Assembly (NCBI GenBank): GCA_014529385.2
Contig: CM043942.1
Coordinates: 6,199,001 to 6,263,000, forward strand
Source: Adiantum capillus-veneris
Lineage: Eukaryota; Streptophyta; Polypodiopsida; Polypodiales; Pteridaceae
DNA length: 64,000 bases
Direction of reading: 5' to 3'
This document shows, piece after piece, positions 33,581 to 47,385 of the stretch. The notes beneath the pieces were generated by a model that saw only the letters and a program-made list of their open reading frames with translations, ran no database searches and was not told the DNA's origin. How positions within the stretch are numbered: position 1 is the first letter of the stretch; every line of letters starts with the position of its first letter. The translations under genes and the position numbers were made by a program.

Positions 33581-35590
33581 CCTAAGGTCAGTGACCAAAA
33601 ACACCTACTCAATACCCTCCGTGCAGAAAACGCGTACGATGTCTGGCCGGTTTTTGCAGGTCAACGTTTCTGAAAACTAAAGTGCCTAATGTGTAGCTCT
33701 ACTCGCTCTGATCACGTGGATATGCTGAAATGCAAAAACGGACAATAGTTACTCACCGAAACTCCAAAAGTAGCTCGTGGGTGACTCTGCCAAAACACAG
33801 ACGAACGCGCGTGATGTAAGCATCAACGCGTAGCTCTCCTCGTGGGCAACACAGTTCTGCTCTCCGTTTGCGATTTCGACCACCGTAGCTCCTGTAGCAC
33901 ACACACACACTCTCTCACTCTCTTGCAGTCTCCCAATGACACAGAAGATCAGATTTATTAGAAGTCTCCTTACAAAGCTTTAGGTTTTGGCTTATATACT
34001 AAGCCTTAGAAAACCTAATGTCCGACCAAAATGACCTTATTTTTCCCTAGGCTTCTATAGAGCTTAATTACAACAGCGTGAGCTGGCTTTTCTCATCCAA
34101 CAAGCATCTGTGGCCTCAATACAATTGCCGACTTAAAATATGAAGTTCCCGTAAACATTACAAAAGTGGCCGTAATGGCTCAAAATGATAATAACGAGAT
34201 ATTTGATGATGTCCATGAGCTTGTATCTTCACATTACAGCATCCATCTTCGTCTTCATCACTTCATCAGCATCTTTATTTGGAATCTTTAGAGAATCTTT
34301 GAGGGATCTTTATGAAATCTTTGTGGAAGCGTTGTTGAAAGGTTGACCTTTCAACACTCTCCCCCTCCGAAGTCTTGTCATCCCCGACAAGACCCTATGT
34401 CTACAGTGGCCTTGACGAGTGGTTCATGTTTTGGTGTTGGTTGAATCTTTTGTTGTTGCAGTTGCTTCTACCAGATGCTTTGTATGTTGTAGAGTTACCT
34501 TTTTCTTGTACATGTAGTGTAGTTGAAGCCATAGCTCTCCCCCTCCGATTGGTTGTTGTAGGGTGAATAGGTTGAGTGAGGTTTGTTAATGCAGCAAGGC
34601 TTTATCATGGCAGCTCTGTATTGTTTGTTCTTTGGGTGTCATCCTGCATGTGTACCTGTAAACTTGAAGCTTTTTTGAATTTTTTCTAGGCCGCTCCCCT
34701 TTGATCCTGTAGTTGATGAGCATGCAGTTGTTTGGGGATGTCGTTGGTCTGCTTTTCTGTGTTTGAATAAGAAAGATAGTAAACATAAAATGTGGCGCAT
34801 ATTACAAAATGAAGGTCTTGGATACCTAGATAGGACTAAAGGGAAAAACCCAGTGGGAAAAAAATGCCTTTAGTCACCATTAAATGTGAGGCTATATGTA
34901 CTTATGTTTGATGTAACTGTTGAATTAAAGTACTTATGGCCGTATGGCTACTATTGCTGGATATACAGTGGATAAGTGTTAGTAGCTTGAAGTCAGAGTC
35001 ATTGTTGTTGAGAAAATGCTAATGAAACCTGTTACCACTTCGTCATCGTCATTTTGTTGTGTAAGTGCATGGGTGGAACACAAATCGTGTCAAATGCAAA
35101 TGTCCAATGATGGGAAATTATATATGCTTGCACAGATAGATGCATGGGAAACAATATGCAGTGCGAGAGGAGTTTGAATGGGTGCTTCCAGGAGTGAACG
35201 TAGCTAGAGAAGCAAAAATATATTTGACTTCAAGAGCTATCGTTACTCACAAGAAGGGTTTTTGTCGACGAGGTTTTTTTCCACTCTCCTCACTGTGTTC
35301 ATGTGCGTGAGTGTTTTCTGGACTACTCCGCCACTCCACCATTTAAAATGGTAGACTTTGACTCTTATGCTCATCTCTTCCAGCACGAGTGACATGACTT
35401 TATGTATGCTCAACTCTCCAGCTTAAGCTTTAATCTAAATATCTAGACTCATAGACCACAAAGAATATTAAGACATGAAGCTTGGGTCTAATGCTAGCTC
35501 ATTTAGTGGCTCAGTTGCCCGACTCTTGACTCTTATGCCATTATTTTTATGGCGACTCGACTTACTCTCGGGAGCTTTCAACCAAGAATA
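33581..35590. other. Inverted 2.0 kb segment at the 3' end of element A
   Basis: The segment contains, on the minus strand, the end of the internal region, a polypurine tract (34,357-34,369) and the first 776 bp of the 3' LTR (34,356-33,581). The rest of that LTR lies on the plus strand at 35,591-35,866. Reversing the segment restores the order internal region, PPT, LTR, with only about 14 bp of LTR missing at the join. From 34,370 to 35,590 I see no coding domain. Confidence 0.75.
34357..34369 (-). promoter_or_regulatory. Polypurine tract of element A
   Basis: On the minus strand CGGAGGGGGAGAG is followed directly by the LTR start TGTTGAAAGG. A second copy (TCGGAGGGGGAGAG) lies inside the internal region near 34,536-34,549. 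Confidence 0.75.
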
Positions 35591-35866
35591 GGTGTTAATA
35601 GGATATCCCTCAAGTTTCGTAACGTTTCGAGAACGTCTAATGGGCTTTTGGCTTGCGGTAGCATCATAGGAGACTCTCACATTCACAGAACCGATGGCAT
35701 GTAGAGTTGATATCTTTGTAGGAAGTAGTCATTAGTCGGTCGAGTAGAGGTTGACACCCTTTGCTTGCTTCCATGTGCCTGCGGGTCGAGCTTCGTCCTT
35801 AGTTGACATTATATGTTAGGTGACTTCTCGCTATGCTGACGTCCGTCGCGGCGTATCCGTCCAACA
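35591..35866 (+). repeat. 3' LTR of element A, distal part
   Basis: Nearly identical to 26,210-26,485 and ends at the same base (CGTCCAACA). The following TGGACC is not a primer site, which marks it as the outer end of the element. Confidence 0.85.
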
Positions 35867-36059
35867 TGGACCTATTTGAATGGCAGTGGAAATGATTCCC
35901 CAGCATTTTGCTTGTTTGTTTCTAGAGATGTCAATGAATTTAGGGCATCTTCTAGTTGTGGTTGGCTGGATTTCTTCCAAGTGCAAAAAGACATGAGGTT
36001 CTTGTCTAGCTGAAAATCTAGCTTTACTTCACTTGATAGCTTTTATTCATTTTCACTAG

Positions 36060-38290
36060 TAATGTTGCACTTGATCTTCTTAGGATTTGTGTCTAAGGTG
36101 ACTGCTTTTTGCTGTGGCGGTGTCCTTGGAGTGAACTTTTTCTTCAACTTCTTTGCTTTGACTACCTACCTCAGTCGATGTTGGCTCATTTTGCTGTGAT
36201 ACTGCGTTCTTTGCTTGCAACTGTTGAGCATTGTCTTGTTGCATCTGAGTAGCCTTTGATCTTAAGAGATCCACTATACTTTTTGGAAGAATCTATCTCT
36301 TTGAAGAAGATTTTGGTGGTGACCTTTGTGTAGCTTTTTCTTTAGCTTCCATTGAATTTGAACTATGCTTCACTTGTTCTGGCAACTTAAGGTTTAGCAC
36401 CATTTTGAGATAATCTTTGACTTCACCTCATCATATGTAAGGATTTGTACAAGTTCATGAGCCTGCTGGTATTCATTTCCATGTGCATCTCGATATGCGT
36501 AAGTCAGCTTGGTCACATGAAATTGCTTGAGCACTATTGAATTTGTTGGCTTTTGACTTTGACTTGTGGAGATTAACTGAAACTTTTATCCGTGATTGTC
36601 TTCATAGAAGCATTTGTCATTAGAGTTTGATGGAATCTGGGTCAACTAGGAACTTCCAACAACCATATGATCTTTTAATGGTTCTTCTTTGAAGAGGTGT
36701 GATGGCTAGAGGTTTCAGGGCTTCTAACTGTTGTAGCATTTCCTGGTACTAGAGCTGAGCTTGATGGATTTGCAGCTCCCCCTTCCTAGGGTGATCACTA
36801 AAGATTTCTCCACTCTGAGATTTCAAAACTATCTGGTTTTGGTTTGATCTCACCTTTTGGGACTGTGAAGGCACACTGTGGGTAGCACTATTGATGTTTG
36901 GCATTTGTAAGCCTTCTGCATAGTTTCCTATGTACCTTCATGAAATATGACAAATAATTTTCCAAGTCAAGATGTAGATAGCATTATTTTTACCTTGATA
37001 TTCTCTATCCCATGGGTCTTATATGATATGAGCTTCTTTGGTTTCAAGACCCAAGGCATCATAGATTTTAGACTCTCGTCTATATCTATGTCTGTTTTGG
37101 TCAAAGTATATGCTCGTTTGGTCACAAGGTAGAAGCTTTATTTTTTACGGAGGAGAGTTTGGCTCTGAATAGATTTTTGGGTCCACTCGTGTAATGTCAT
37201 TTAGCTCTAGAGAGGATGGGCTATAAGAGATTCTATCCCTTGAAATGAACCATCCTTTCTGTTCTATCACTGGGCACACTTCTATGAGCTGGTATGTGGG
37301 CCATTCAAACACTGGTTGATCCTTTTTGTACAATTGCCCTTTTTGGTCTACATAGTGTGCATATGGATTATGTGTACCATAGCATGCTAAAATAATTCGC
37401 TTTGATTTGTCCCTTAGACTCGTGAATGATTGCACACTTTTGGAAGTGGATGCTAAATCATTTACAAACCTAACATTCTTTTCAACATTCAGTGATATTT
37501 GGATACTTTGACCAAATTCATGCAAGAATTTTTTGTTCAAAGAATCAATTTTAAGTTTTTCAGGTGCCTGCGCATCTTTATGTTGATTTTGAACTTGTTG
37601 TGCTTTTACTAGTGCTTCTAATGGTAATGCAGAATCATCTGATTGCACCAAAAATGACGAGTTAGATGCACTTACATTGCAATCTGTATTTTTAGCTTGC
37701 TCCATGTTTTGCTTTGCAATAGCCGTGCCCCTATTGGATGGATTTCTTGGACAATCCTCCAAAAAACGTCCACCTTTTTGTCCACAAATTGAGCAATACA
37801 CCATGGCAGGTGGTATTTCATTTGGTTCTATCATGTCAATCTCTAACTGAGGAGTTTCTGCTTCTACGTTGGCCAAATTGTCAACTTCTTCTTTTAGAAC
37901 ACTGAGCATTAGGTTGTAGACTGCTCCATCTTGACCTTTGTACTGCCTTTGATCTGGTTCTTTGATTATGCTAGCTTCTATTGGCTGATCTGTTGGATCT
38001 TCCATTTCTGGCTCTTGACTATAGATCCAACCACTATAATCCATGTAAAATGATCCTTATTGTATATGCATCAACTGTATGGTATGCTGACTTGTGCAGA
38101 TGTCTGGATAAACTCTTGGGTCTATTTTTTGTACTTCATCTCTGAGCTTGCAATACCTGGATCCACTTAAATCTATGAACATCTGGGAGCTCTTTGCATG
38201 CAGATTTACTCTTATCAATAAGATCTTGGCTCTTGTGTTGCTTTTACTACTCATAAGATACCTATGGCCTTCCAAATATGTATACAAAAC
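36060..38290 (-). pseudogene. Gag region of a minus-strand retroelement
   Basis: The main frame, 38,044-37,145 (299 codons), has a knuckle-like VYCSICGQKGGRFLEDCPRN in which the expected His is missing. It also has a module VDQKGQLYKKDQPVFEW like those in element A. A frame at 38,287-38,057 precedes it. Near 36,540-36,440 the minus strand reads YAYRDAHGNEYQQAHEL, again the D-x-x-G-x-x-Y module. A charged frame at 36,274-36,080 follows. Frames are broken between these pieces. No protease, reverse transcriptase or LTR is identified with it. Confidence 0.5.
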
Positions 38291-39130
38291 CTTATCTCTA
38301 TTGTATCCATAGAGCTGTAAAATTTACTCTGTTGCATTTGTGCATGTGTTGCCACTACTATTGGCTTGATCTTTTGTGCTTGAACTCTCAACTCAATTTG
38401 ACTGCATGTCGACTAGTTCTGTAAAAACCATCTCCTCGCAGATTTTGACGTTGCTTAGCAGAATTTCTCCTCCTTGGGTTTGATAAGATTGATTTTTCCA
38501 AAGCACTTTTGCAGTTGACTTCTCTTCAGACTTACAAGAGTTGATTAACTCTAGCTTGAAAGTGTCATACTTGAGCAGCCTTTTTGAAACTATGAAAATC
38601 TGGGCTCTGACTAGCCTAATCTACAATCTAATGTGATTTTATACCTCTGCTCGTCCGATTCTTGGCCGAATCTACAATGCACTAGCTTGCACTTGCCAAT
38701 TTTTGGCTTGCACAATTACCTCTAGCTAATCACCACAATCGGCTAGAACAATGGTATTCTTGGCCGAAATGATTAAGTCCCGATTCCCAAGGGTTTTCCC
38801 TAATTCTAGGTCAATTTCTAGACTTTGACAAGATTTATGACTCAATTTTTTGCCATTTTTTGTTCAATCCGCTACTCTCATCCCCCATTCACAAATTCGA
38901 TGCGTGAATAATGCCCTAACAACCAAATTTTACTAAAAAATTCAATTACAATTGAGTTTCGTGTGAATGTCTCCTAATCGGTTAGCTCTTGACACAAATC
39001 TAATTTCTCAAATTTTTGTACAATTTTGTTTTCACTTGGTTTGTTTTCTGCTTGCTTTCGTCTACAATCACTGAGTAAGACTGTATCAAGAAGATCCTCA
39101 TGGTAATGCAACCCAATCAAGAGCCTCTCC
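38291..39130. other. AT-rich interval without recognisable gene
   Basis: The words CTTGGCC and GGCCGAAT recur (about 38,650-38,770), as in a subterminal repeat zone, but no element end could be fixed. Confidence 0.3.
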
Positions 39131-39139
39131 CTCCTCCTC

Positions 39140-39646
39140 TAGTTGGGTCAAAAAGGCCACAAGTCCATGCTTGTACCCATACTTCTCCTTTCGGTGTGTT
39201 GGAGGATACTTCACGGAAACTTCCTGCAGAATTATGGTTTAATCATGAGATAAATCTTCAAATAACATATACATTTTTAACAATTTAAAGCATACGTATA
39301 CTACTTACAAAATCATGTCAAAGTGTGCCGTAGCCTCCACTCCCAAGATGTGACGCTCCAACAGTCTCCGAACGTGCTCTGGTTGCATCTCTCTGCTGCT
39401 AAAATTTGTCAGGATTGTCTTGTGTCTCTCGTGCAATCCCCACCCATTCCTCTGCCTCTCAACCATTCCGGCATTGTACTTGTCTCTCACCTTTGACCGA
39501 CAGTGTGACATCATGGTCTTTGCCATGCCCAAAATCGAGTCATTTGAGATTGGATCGTACCCCTTTGCTAGCTTGTAATCCCTGTGAATGGCCTTGACGA
39601 TGTAACTCTTTCTTTCATCATCCTGATTATCCCAAATCTCCATCAC
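39140..39646 (-). pseudogene. Two-exon unrecognised gene beside the CACTA transposase
   Basis: Exon 39,646-about 39,308 reads EIWDNQDDERKSYIVKAIHR ... VRRLLERHILGVEATAHFDM and ends at a consensus donor (GTAAGT). After an intron, an acceptor (TTCTGCAG) near 39,227 opens EVSVKYPPTHRKEKYGYKHG, LVAFLTQLEEEG in phase, to a stop near 39,100. The composition is clearly protein-like. I do not know the family. It lies downstream of, and in the same orientation as, the transposase, so it may be the second gene that CACTA elements often carry. Confidence 0.4.
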
Positions 39647-39755
39647 AGAGTGGCCAAACTGAACTGTGCAAAGCTATTGAATCCTCTATTGCATGGACCT
39701 TCCAACCCTATCTTCCACAACAGCCCCATCTCTGCTCTTGTACACCTTTCTAGGA

Positions 39756-42210
39756 TCATACTCGTGTGATCCCCAAGGTGTACGTGGTGTGCCAATCAGT
39801 GAACTTAAGACCACTAAGATTGTCATCTCTTGTAAAAGCCGTTTTCAAACATCGCATGCACCCAGTGGGAGTCTTGAATGAAGATATAGTCTTCTTTACT
39901 TGTTGCTCTTTTGCACGACTCAAAACCCATGGACCTTTTGGTATAGCAAACTTTCCATTGGGTTTAAGTCTAGGCCACATCTCTTTGAGCCTTGCTCTCC
40001 CATTTTCCAGTGATGGTTTTCCATGTGATCTCCCCACATTCTTGAAGATGTGCATTGGGTCAAGCAGATGATTAATTAGCAGGTCACTCTAGTACGAGAG
40101 TTCATGGAAAATAGAAAATCTTTTCATTCCAGGTGGCATGAAATCTCCCCTCTCCAGCCACATGTTTTTCCAATTTCTCGCTTTTAGTGGATGCATGTCA
40201 TGTTTGCATATGTTTGGTCCACATATCTCATGTCCTTCAAGAAAAAATCTACCATGATCCTTGTAAACTGTCTTACTCAAACGATCAGAGCGACGGAAGC
40301 CAAGTCAAGGACCACATTTTGGACATGCATGATTGCCCGAGTAACTCAAGCCTAAAAAATCACAAAATTAAAATATAAAAGCGTTGGCATAGCCAGGAAT
40401 AACATGTATGTGAGGTTTCAAAGGTACTTACATGAACACTCACCAAAGCCTAGCCAATTGTGCATGGTCCACATGAGAATGCCTTGCACATGTACATTTC
40501 CTCGTCCAATTGGTTGGGACATATCCATCACATCAATTCCTGTCCACAAGATTTGGAGCTCTTCAATAAGCGGTGCCAGATAGAAGTCCATGTTCTTTGC
40601 ATTGTAATTTCCATGGATGATTAGTGACAACAACAGATGGATCTTCTTGATAGCTAGCCATGGTGGAAGATTATAATTAACCAAACAAATAAGCCACGTG
40701 CTCCATGACAAACTCCGTAATCCAAATGCGTTTACACCGTCCATTGCCAAACCCAAGTAGATACATCGAGGCTCATTCTTAAATGTAGGCCAACTTTTAT
40801 CTATGTGCTTCCATGTACGAGAGTTAGCAGGCACCCGCATCACATCATTTATCGATCTAGTATTTGAGTGCCATGTCATCAAAGCGGCTATAGACTTGCA
40901 CCTGAACATGCTCTTTATTCTTGGACTGATAGGAAAGTGTCAAAGAATCTTTGCAGGGATAATTTTTTTTCATGTGTCCTCTTATACCTGTTTGATCCAC
41001 AATTGGGACACTTTTCCAATTCTGCATACTCATTGCATAAAAGTGAAAAATCATTAGGACATGCATGTATTTTGTGATAATCCAAGCCCAAATTAGTAAG
41101 AAGTTTTTTAGCAACTGGAGGGATAGGGGGCATGTGATTCCCTTCCGACAAGATTTTCCTGTTGAGAAACCTATCATTACATGAACAAGTCAACCCCTTG
41201 ATCACATTATTAAACTATGATTTGCACTTTATCATGCTTAGGATAAAATTTATTTACGTGAAAAGCTCTCTAACGGAGACGTAAGACCACCCATAGATAG
41301 ACTGCAAATTTAGCATTGCCAAAGCAGTACAAAGAACTGAGATTTTTGCACCATTGTAAAGTGGCATACGTGCAAGAGTTTGCATCATCTCATCCTCTTT
41401 ATCGTTGCTATCATGATGTTGATATGGACGGGATGACTAAGGTTGATTTGCAATATTGCCTTAAATGTTGTCATCTTCTATGTTTTCAATGATGGGATCC
41501 ATGTCAAGAACGCGTCTAACATCTGCTCCATTTGTACTTCTTGAAATGCCACATTAGGTATTGGTTGGGAGGACTCAGTTGATGGCTGTTCATTTGAAAA
41601 TTTTCTTCTCTGGGATGAAGTTGGAGCTGTGATTTGCACTTTATCATGCTTAGGATACAATTTATTTACCTGAAAAGCTCTGTGATGGAGACATCAGATC
41701 ACCCATAGATAGACTACAAATTAAGCATTGCCAAAGAAGTACAAAGAACTGAGATTTTTGCACCATTGTAAAGCGGCATACGTGCAAGAGTTTGCATCAT
41801 CTCATCCTCTTTATCGTTGCAATCATGCTGTTGATATGGACGGGATGACCGCGGTTGATTTGTAGTATTGCCTTAAATTTTGTCATCTTCTGTGTTTTCA
41901 ATGATGGGATCCATGTCAAAGAACGCATCTAACATCTGCTCCATCCCTACGCCTTGAAATGCCACATTAGGTATTGGTTGGGAGGACTCAGTCGATGGCT
42001 GTTTATTGGAAAATTTTCTTCTCTGGAATGAAGTTGGAGCAATATCTATTTGCGAAGATCTATTGTCTCTGAACCATGAGATTGATAATCATAGGTCTTG
42101 TAGTTGCTCTATGCGAAAGAGACCGTTATTGCGTATGTGTTGGTTGAAGATTTTCTGTTTTTGAAAGATCTGATGCTTGTAATGCGCACAAGGACACGCC
42201 ATCCTATCGT
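39756..42210 (-). pseudogene. CACTA (En/Spm) TNP2-type transposase, copy 1
   Basis: The minus strand reads, in order: a transposase-associated zinc motif (MACPCAHYKHQIF...HIRNNG, about 42,196-42,110); the linker; LGLDYHKIHACPNDFSLLCN and CPNCGSNRYKR (41,100-40,990); FRCKSIAALMTWHSN ... YLGLAMDGVNAFGLRS ... YNLPPWL ... MDFYLAPLIEELQILW (40,909-40,560); and MHIFKNVGRS ... NLSGLKFTDWH (40,055-39,780). These are the landmarks of plant TNP2 proteins, which bind and cleave CACTA ends. There is an intron near 40,430-40,350. Stops, frameshifts and a 411-bp tandem duplication (41,219-42,040) break it. Confidence 0.85.
41219..42040. repeat. 411-bp tandem duplication within the CACTA transposase
   Basis: TGATTTGCACTTTATCATGC at 41,219 recurs at 41,630, and the following 400 bp match closely, ending at CAGAGAAG/AGTTGGAGC. 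It duplicates an N-terminal exon and flanking intron. Copy 2 at 52.5-54.5 kb has a single version. Confidence 0.9.
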
Positions 42211-42239
42211 CCATAATTTATCTACCAATGATGCAAGAA

Positions 42240-43361
42240 ATAATTAAATTACTCTTGTTATAACTACACACTACTAACTACATGACAATACATGACAACC
42301 TCACATTCTCTAGCCATGCCCGATCCCCACATACCTCGGTCTAGAGGTGCACGGAGATTAGGACCATAGGGTAATAATCTCGTCTTTATTGTTCAATCAC
42401 TATATATTAGTGTTAACGTTTTTGAAGTCTTTGTGCGCTTTTGAAGTCTGATCGCATTATTTTACTTCGTTCATCAAAGTGTTTGCATTTTGAAGTACAC
42501 AAGTCATTTCGGAAGTCCGTTTGTGTTTTTTTATCTATTTGATGATAGCTTTAACAAACTCACATTCTCTAGCCATGCTCGATCCCCACACACCTCGATC
42601 TACAGGTGCACAGAGATTAGGACCAGAGGGTAATAATCTTGTATTTAGTGGTCAATGACTATATATTAGGTTTTTTAAAGTTTGTGTGCTCTTTTGAAGT
42701 CCAATTGCATTATTTTACTTCGTTTATCAAAGATTGTTTGCGTTTTTTGAAGTATAGAAGTCATTTCCGAAGTCCGTTTGTGTTTTTATTACTATTTGCG
42801 CTAGCTCTAACCTAAAATATAACCTAAACCTAATGTATAACTTATAACCTAACCTAACTTATAACCCATAACCTAACCTAACCTAACCTAACCGAAGTCC
42901 GTTTGCGTTTTTTGAAATTCACAAGTCATTTATGAAGTCCATTTGCATTTTTTCTATTGTTTGTCGCTAGCTCTAACCTAACCTATAACCTAACCTAACA
43001 TATAACCTAAACCTAGCGTATAACCTAACTTATAACCTGTAACCTAACCTAACCAAAGTCCGTTTGCATTTTTTGAAGTACACGAGTCATTTTTTAAGTT
43101 TGTTTGGTTTTTTTTTACTATTTGCCACTAGCTCTAACTTGACCTATAACCTATAACCTAACGTAACCTAACCTATAAATTAACCTATGACCTAAAATAA
43201 CCGAAGTAAATTTGCGTTTTTTGAAGTACACGAGTCATTTTGGAAGTTTGTTTGCGGTTTTTTAACTATTTTCTGCTATCTCTAACCTAACCTAACCTAT
43301 AACCTAAAAATAACCTAACCTATAACCTATAACCTAACATAACCTAAAAACTACTTGCACA
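42240..43361. repeat. CACTA subterminal array with telomere-like CCTAACCTATAACC runs
   Basis: Units of about 150-190 bp repeat here. Each has CCGTTTGCGTTTTTTGAAGT, ACACGAGTCATTT, GCTAGCTCTAACC and then CCTAA/CCTATAA runs. The same array follows CACTA copy 2 (54.55-56.03 kb), so it belongs to the element, not to a chromosome end. The array stops at a family B LTR fragment at 43,362. Confidence 0.8.
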
Positions 43362-43730
43362 TAGAAAACATACATCGTAAGACTACCGCAAGTAGCTTGT
43401 AGATGCACGAGCACGTATGCTCCATTATGCGAGGAATGCTTGGTATTGTCCCGTAGCTCTTGCTGAGGCTAACGCGATGGTGAAGTTGGATCTACAATGC
43501 GATGAATGAGCGGGGAGTAGCGCCAGGATGAAGCTTGCTCTCTCTCTCAAACACAGTAGATGGCAGCTTAAAACTTATGATTATGATAAAATTTGTCCTT
43601 ACAAAATGACCTAGGTACCTTATATACTAAGGTGACCTTAGGTTAAACCTAAAATAGAGTTCAAGGGTAAAATGGCTTTGTATGTACAATCTGGAAGTGC
43701 CATTTCACCTCGGCTTCTGAAACTAGACTA

Positions 43731-44963
<1,233 letters not shown>

Positions 44964-44989
44964 TTAAGGTGATAAAAGTTGCATTTATC

Positions 44990-46022
44990 ATTGTTAGCTT
45001 TTGTGTGCTGTGTAAATCATTATACTGCTTCTACTAATTGATACATGACTTAGCTTGACAAACCCCAATTAATTTCCCAAGTTAGTAACTTGCATTCATA
45101 TCTACCAAAGGATTGGTAGATTGGCTTTCCATCCTGCTGATCTTAGCTTTATTAATGCCAGGCCCACTCAATCTCTCAAGATAGTCCTTAACAAGCACCT
45201 TTGGTCCTTGATCAAGTCTCTCAAAAGTCAAGTCAAGTCTGTGATCTTCTGACCTCTAGATACTGGTTCTGGTTGGAGTTGTCTATCAAAAGTTAGAGCA
45301 CTTTTGGTGAACTGCACTTGAAACAACACTGAAAAGAGTTTCAAGATCAAGGATTTTTGCTTGTATCTTGACCAAATGTGACCCAAATTTGTTGAAACTT
45401 GGTCACTAAAAGCTTCTTTTATGCTGGCAAACACTTTTGTGAGCTCAAATGTAACTTTTGACCTCTAATTCGGTACTCGACACATTATACACGTATAATG
45501 TATATGTGCTCAAAATTTGACAAAATTTGGTATGTGACCTCTCCTTGATGTCCTCTACCCACTGCAAGTTTCAGTTTGTGAATTTGACCTTTATTTTGAC
45601 ACTTGAGACATTATGCGCGTATAAAGTCTTTTGTGGCAGAATGAGGTGACTTTTGTTCCACTGATTTCTTACACTCAAGCAACTCTCAGCAAGTTTCAGA
45701 ATTCAATTTGGACATTTTTTGAACAAGTGTAGACCAATACAAAGCTGAATCTGCAGTTTTTTGTCTTTTGCTCTTTGCAAGCCCTAATGAGCTCCAAATT
45801 TTATGAAATTTTGGCTAGGGACTTCTTTTATGCTCTAGAACGTTGGGGTATACTCAAATGTCTGAGTTGACCCAAATCTGGCCTGTGAGATTTTATACGC
45901 GTATAAAGTGTTTTTTCTCAGATTTCACTTAGATTTCTACCCAAGGTACTCCTTGATGCATAAAACAAGAATATGTGATTACAAAAAATTTTGGATGTCA
46001 AAATTGCTCAAAATCACCACCT
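44990..46022 (-). other. Leader of a family B element with palindromes
   Basis: The minus strand matches the element A and B leaders (GTGGTGATTTTGAGCAATTT near 46,020, as at 27,495). It carries palindromes of the family B type at about 45,482 (TTATACACGTATAA), 45,607 and 45,893 (TTTATACGCGTATAAA). Leader, helicase fragment, PPT and LTR follow each other with no gag or pol, so this copy is internally deleted. Confidence 0.6.
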
Positions 46023-46429
46023 TTTCCATGAGCTCCCATATTGGAGTGACCTGCTGATTAATCATCTGCTCGACCCAATGCACTTCTTCAAGAATGTGGG
46101 GGAGATCATATGGAAAACCATCACTGGAAAAAGGGAGAGCAAGGCCCAAAGTGATGACCTACAGGCTGTGGGTCGAATGCTAGAGATGTGGCCTTGACTT
46201 GAACCCAATGGAAAGTTTGCTATACCAAAAGGTCCATGGGTTTTGAGTCGTGCAGAAGAGCAACAAGTGAAGAAGACTATATCTTCATGCAAGACTCCCA
46301 CTGGGTGCATGCAATGTTTGAAAACGACTTTTACGAGAGATGATAATCTTAGTGGTCTTAAATTCCACGATTGGCACAAATTTTTACAGTCTATCTTACC
46401 AATTGCAATAAAGGATTCTTTGACAGATG
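46023..46429 (+). pseudogene. CACTA transposase fragment, inverted copy
   Basis: It reads LPYWSDLLINHLLDPMHFFK, NVGEIIWKTITGKRESKAQS, then NLSGLKFHDWHKFLQSILPI, the same part of the TNP2 protein as 52,458-52,867, on the other strand. It is cut by the LTR at 46,430. Confidence 0.85.
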
Positions 46430-47366
46430 TGTTGACGGCGGATCAACAACACGACATAACTCAACAAAGCCTTATTCTCTGAGAGTTATGAAATGCTATG
46501 GATTATGGTTATAAACATCATTTGCAATAAGTAGGTAGTCTAGTTACAGAAGCCGGAGTGCAATGGCACTTCCTGACTGTACATACAAATCCATTTTACC
46601 CCTTGAACTCTATTTTAGGTTTAACCTAAGGTGACCTTAGTATAAAAGATACCTAGGTCATTTTGTAAGGACAAATTTTATCATAATCATAAGTTTTAAG
46701 ATGACGTCTTCTATGTGTGACAGAGAGAGTGTGAGCTTCATTCTTGGCGCTACTCCCCACTCGTTCATCGCATTGTAGATCCGACTTCACCATCATGTTA
46801 GCCTCACCAAAAGCTACACGACAACGCCAAACATTCTCACGGAACAGAGCATACGCGCTCGCGCATCTACTCGCTACTCGCGGTTGTAAGTATATCAAAC
46901 GATGTCTATTTTCTACGTGCAAGTAGACGTTAGAATCGTGGTGACATAAGCTACACATAAGTACTCATAGACTTCAGTTTTAGACACTTCAAAATCGTGC
47001 TCTGTCTTTATACGCATTTTTTGCAGATAGGTTTAGAGCAAGGGTTTTGAGTGTAGAGGCTTTGGGACAAGTGTATCCTAGTGAGGGGATGATGTTCCTT
47101 AAGTTTCGTATGATTTTGGCATGGTTTAATGAGTTTCCTTCCGTTTGTGTGTATGTGGGTAGGTGGTGTAGTTGAGAGTAGTGAGATTCTAGGTTGTGGT
47201 TTAGTTGGCCTTCCAGAGTGTTGTATGCATAAGATGGTCTCATCCTGAAGAGCTAAAGAGATTTCCTCCGTGTGCCTATCGTGTCATATGTGTTCTCGAT
47301 TGACATTATGTTGATCTAGGTTGTGTTGCATACACTTTATGGGTGGTGTGATTTGCTCCCACAACA
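46430..47366 (+). repeat. Family B LTR (left arm)
   Basis: It begins TGTTGACGGCGGATCAAC and ends CTCCCACAACA directly before the primer site. It is preceded by CACTA sequence ending ACAGATG. A TATA box (TATAAAAG) lies at 46,641-46,648. It matches 51,503-52,457 in inverted orientation. Confidence 0.85.
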
Positions 47367-47367
47367 T

Positions 47368-47385
47368 TGGCGCCGTTGCCAGGGA
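47368..47385 (+). promoter_or_regulatory. Primer binding site, tRNA-Asp type (family B, left arm)
   Basis: TGGCGCCGTTGCCAGGGA is the complement of the tRNA-Asp 3' end with one mismatch. It starts one base after the LTR. Confidence 0.85.

Noticed and set aside
42800-43360. Interstitial telomere
   Set aside because: The words are CCTAA and CCTATAA, not the plant CCCTAAA, and they are part of a CACTA-linked unit.
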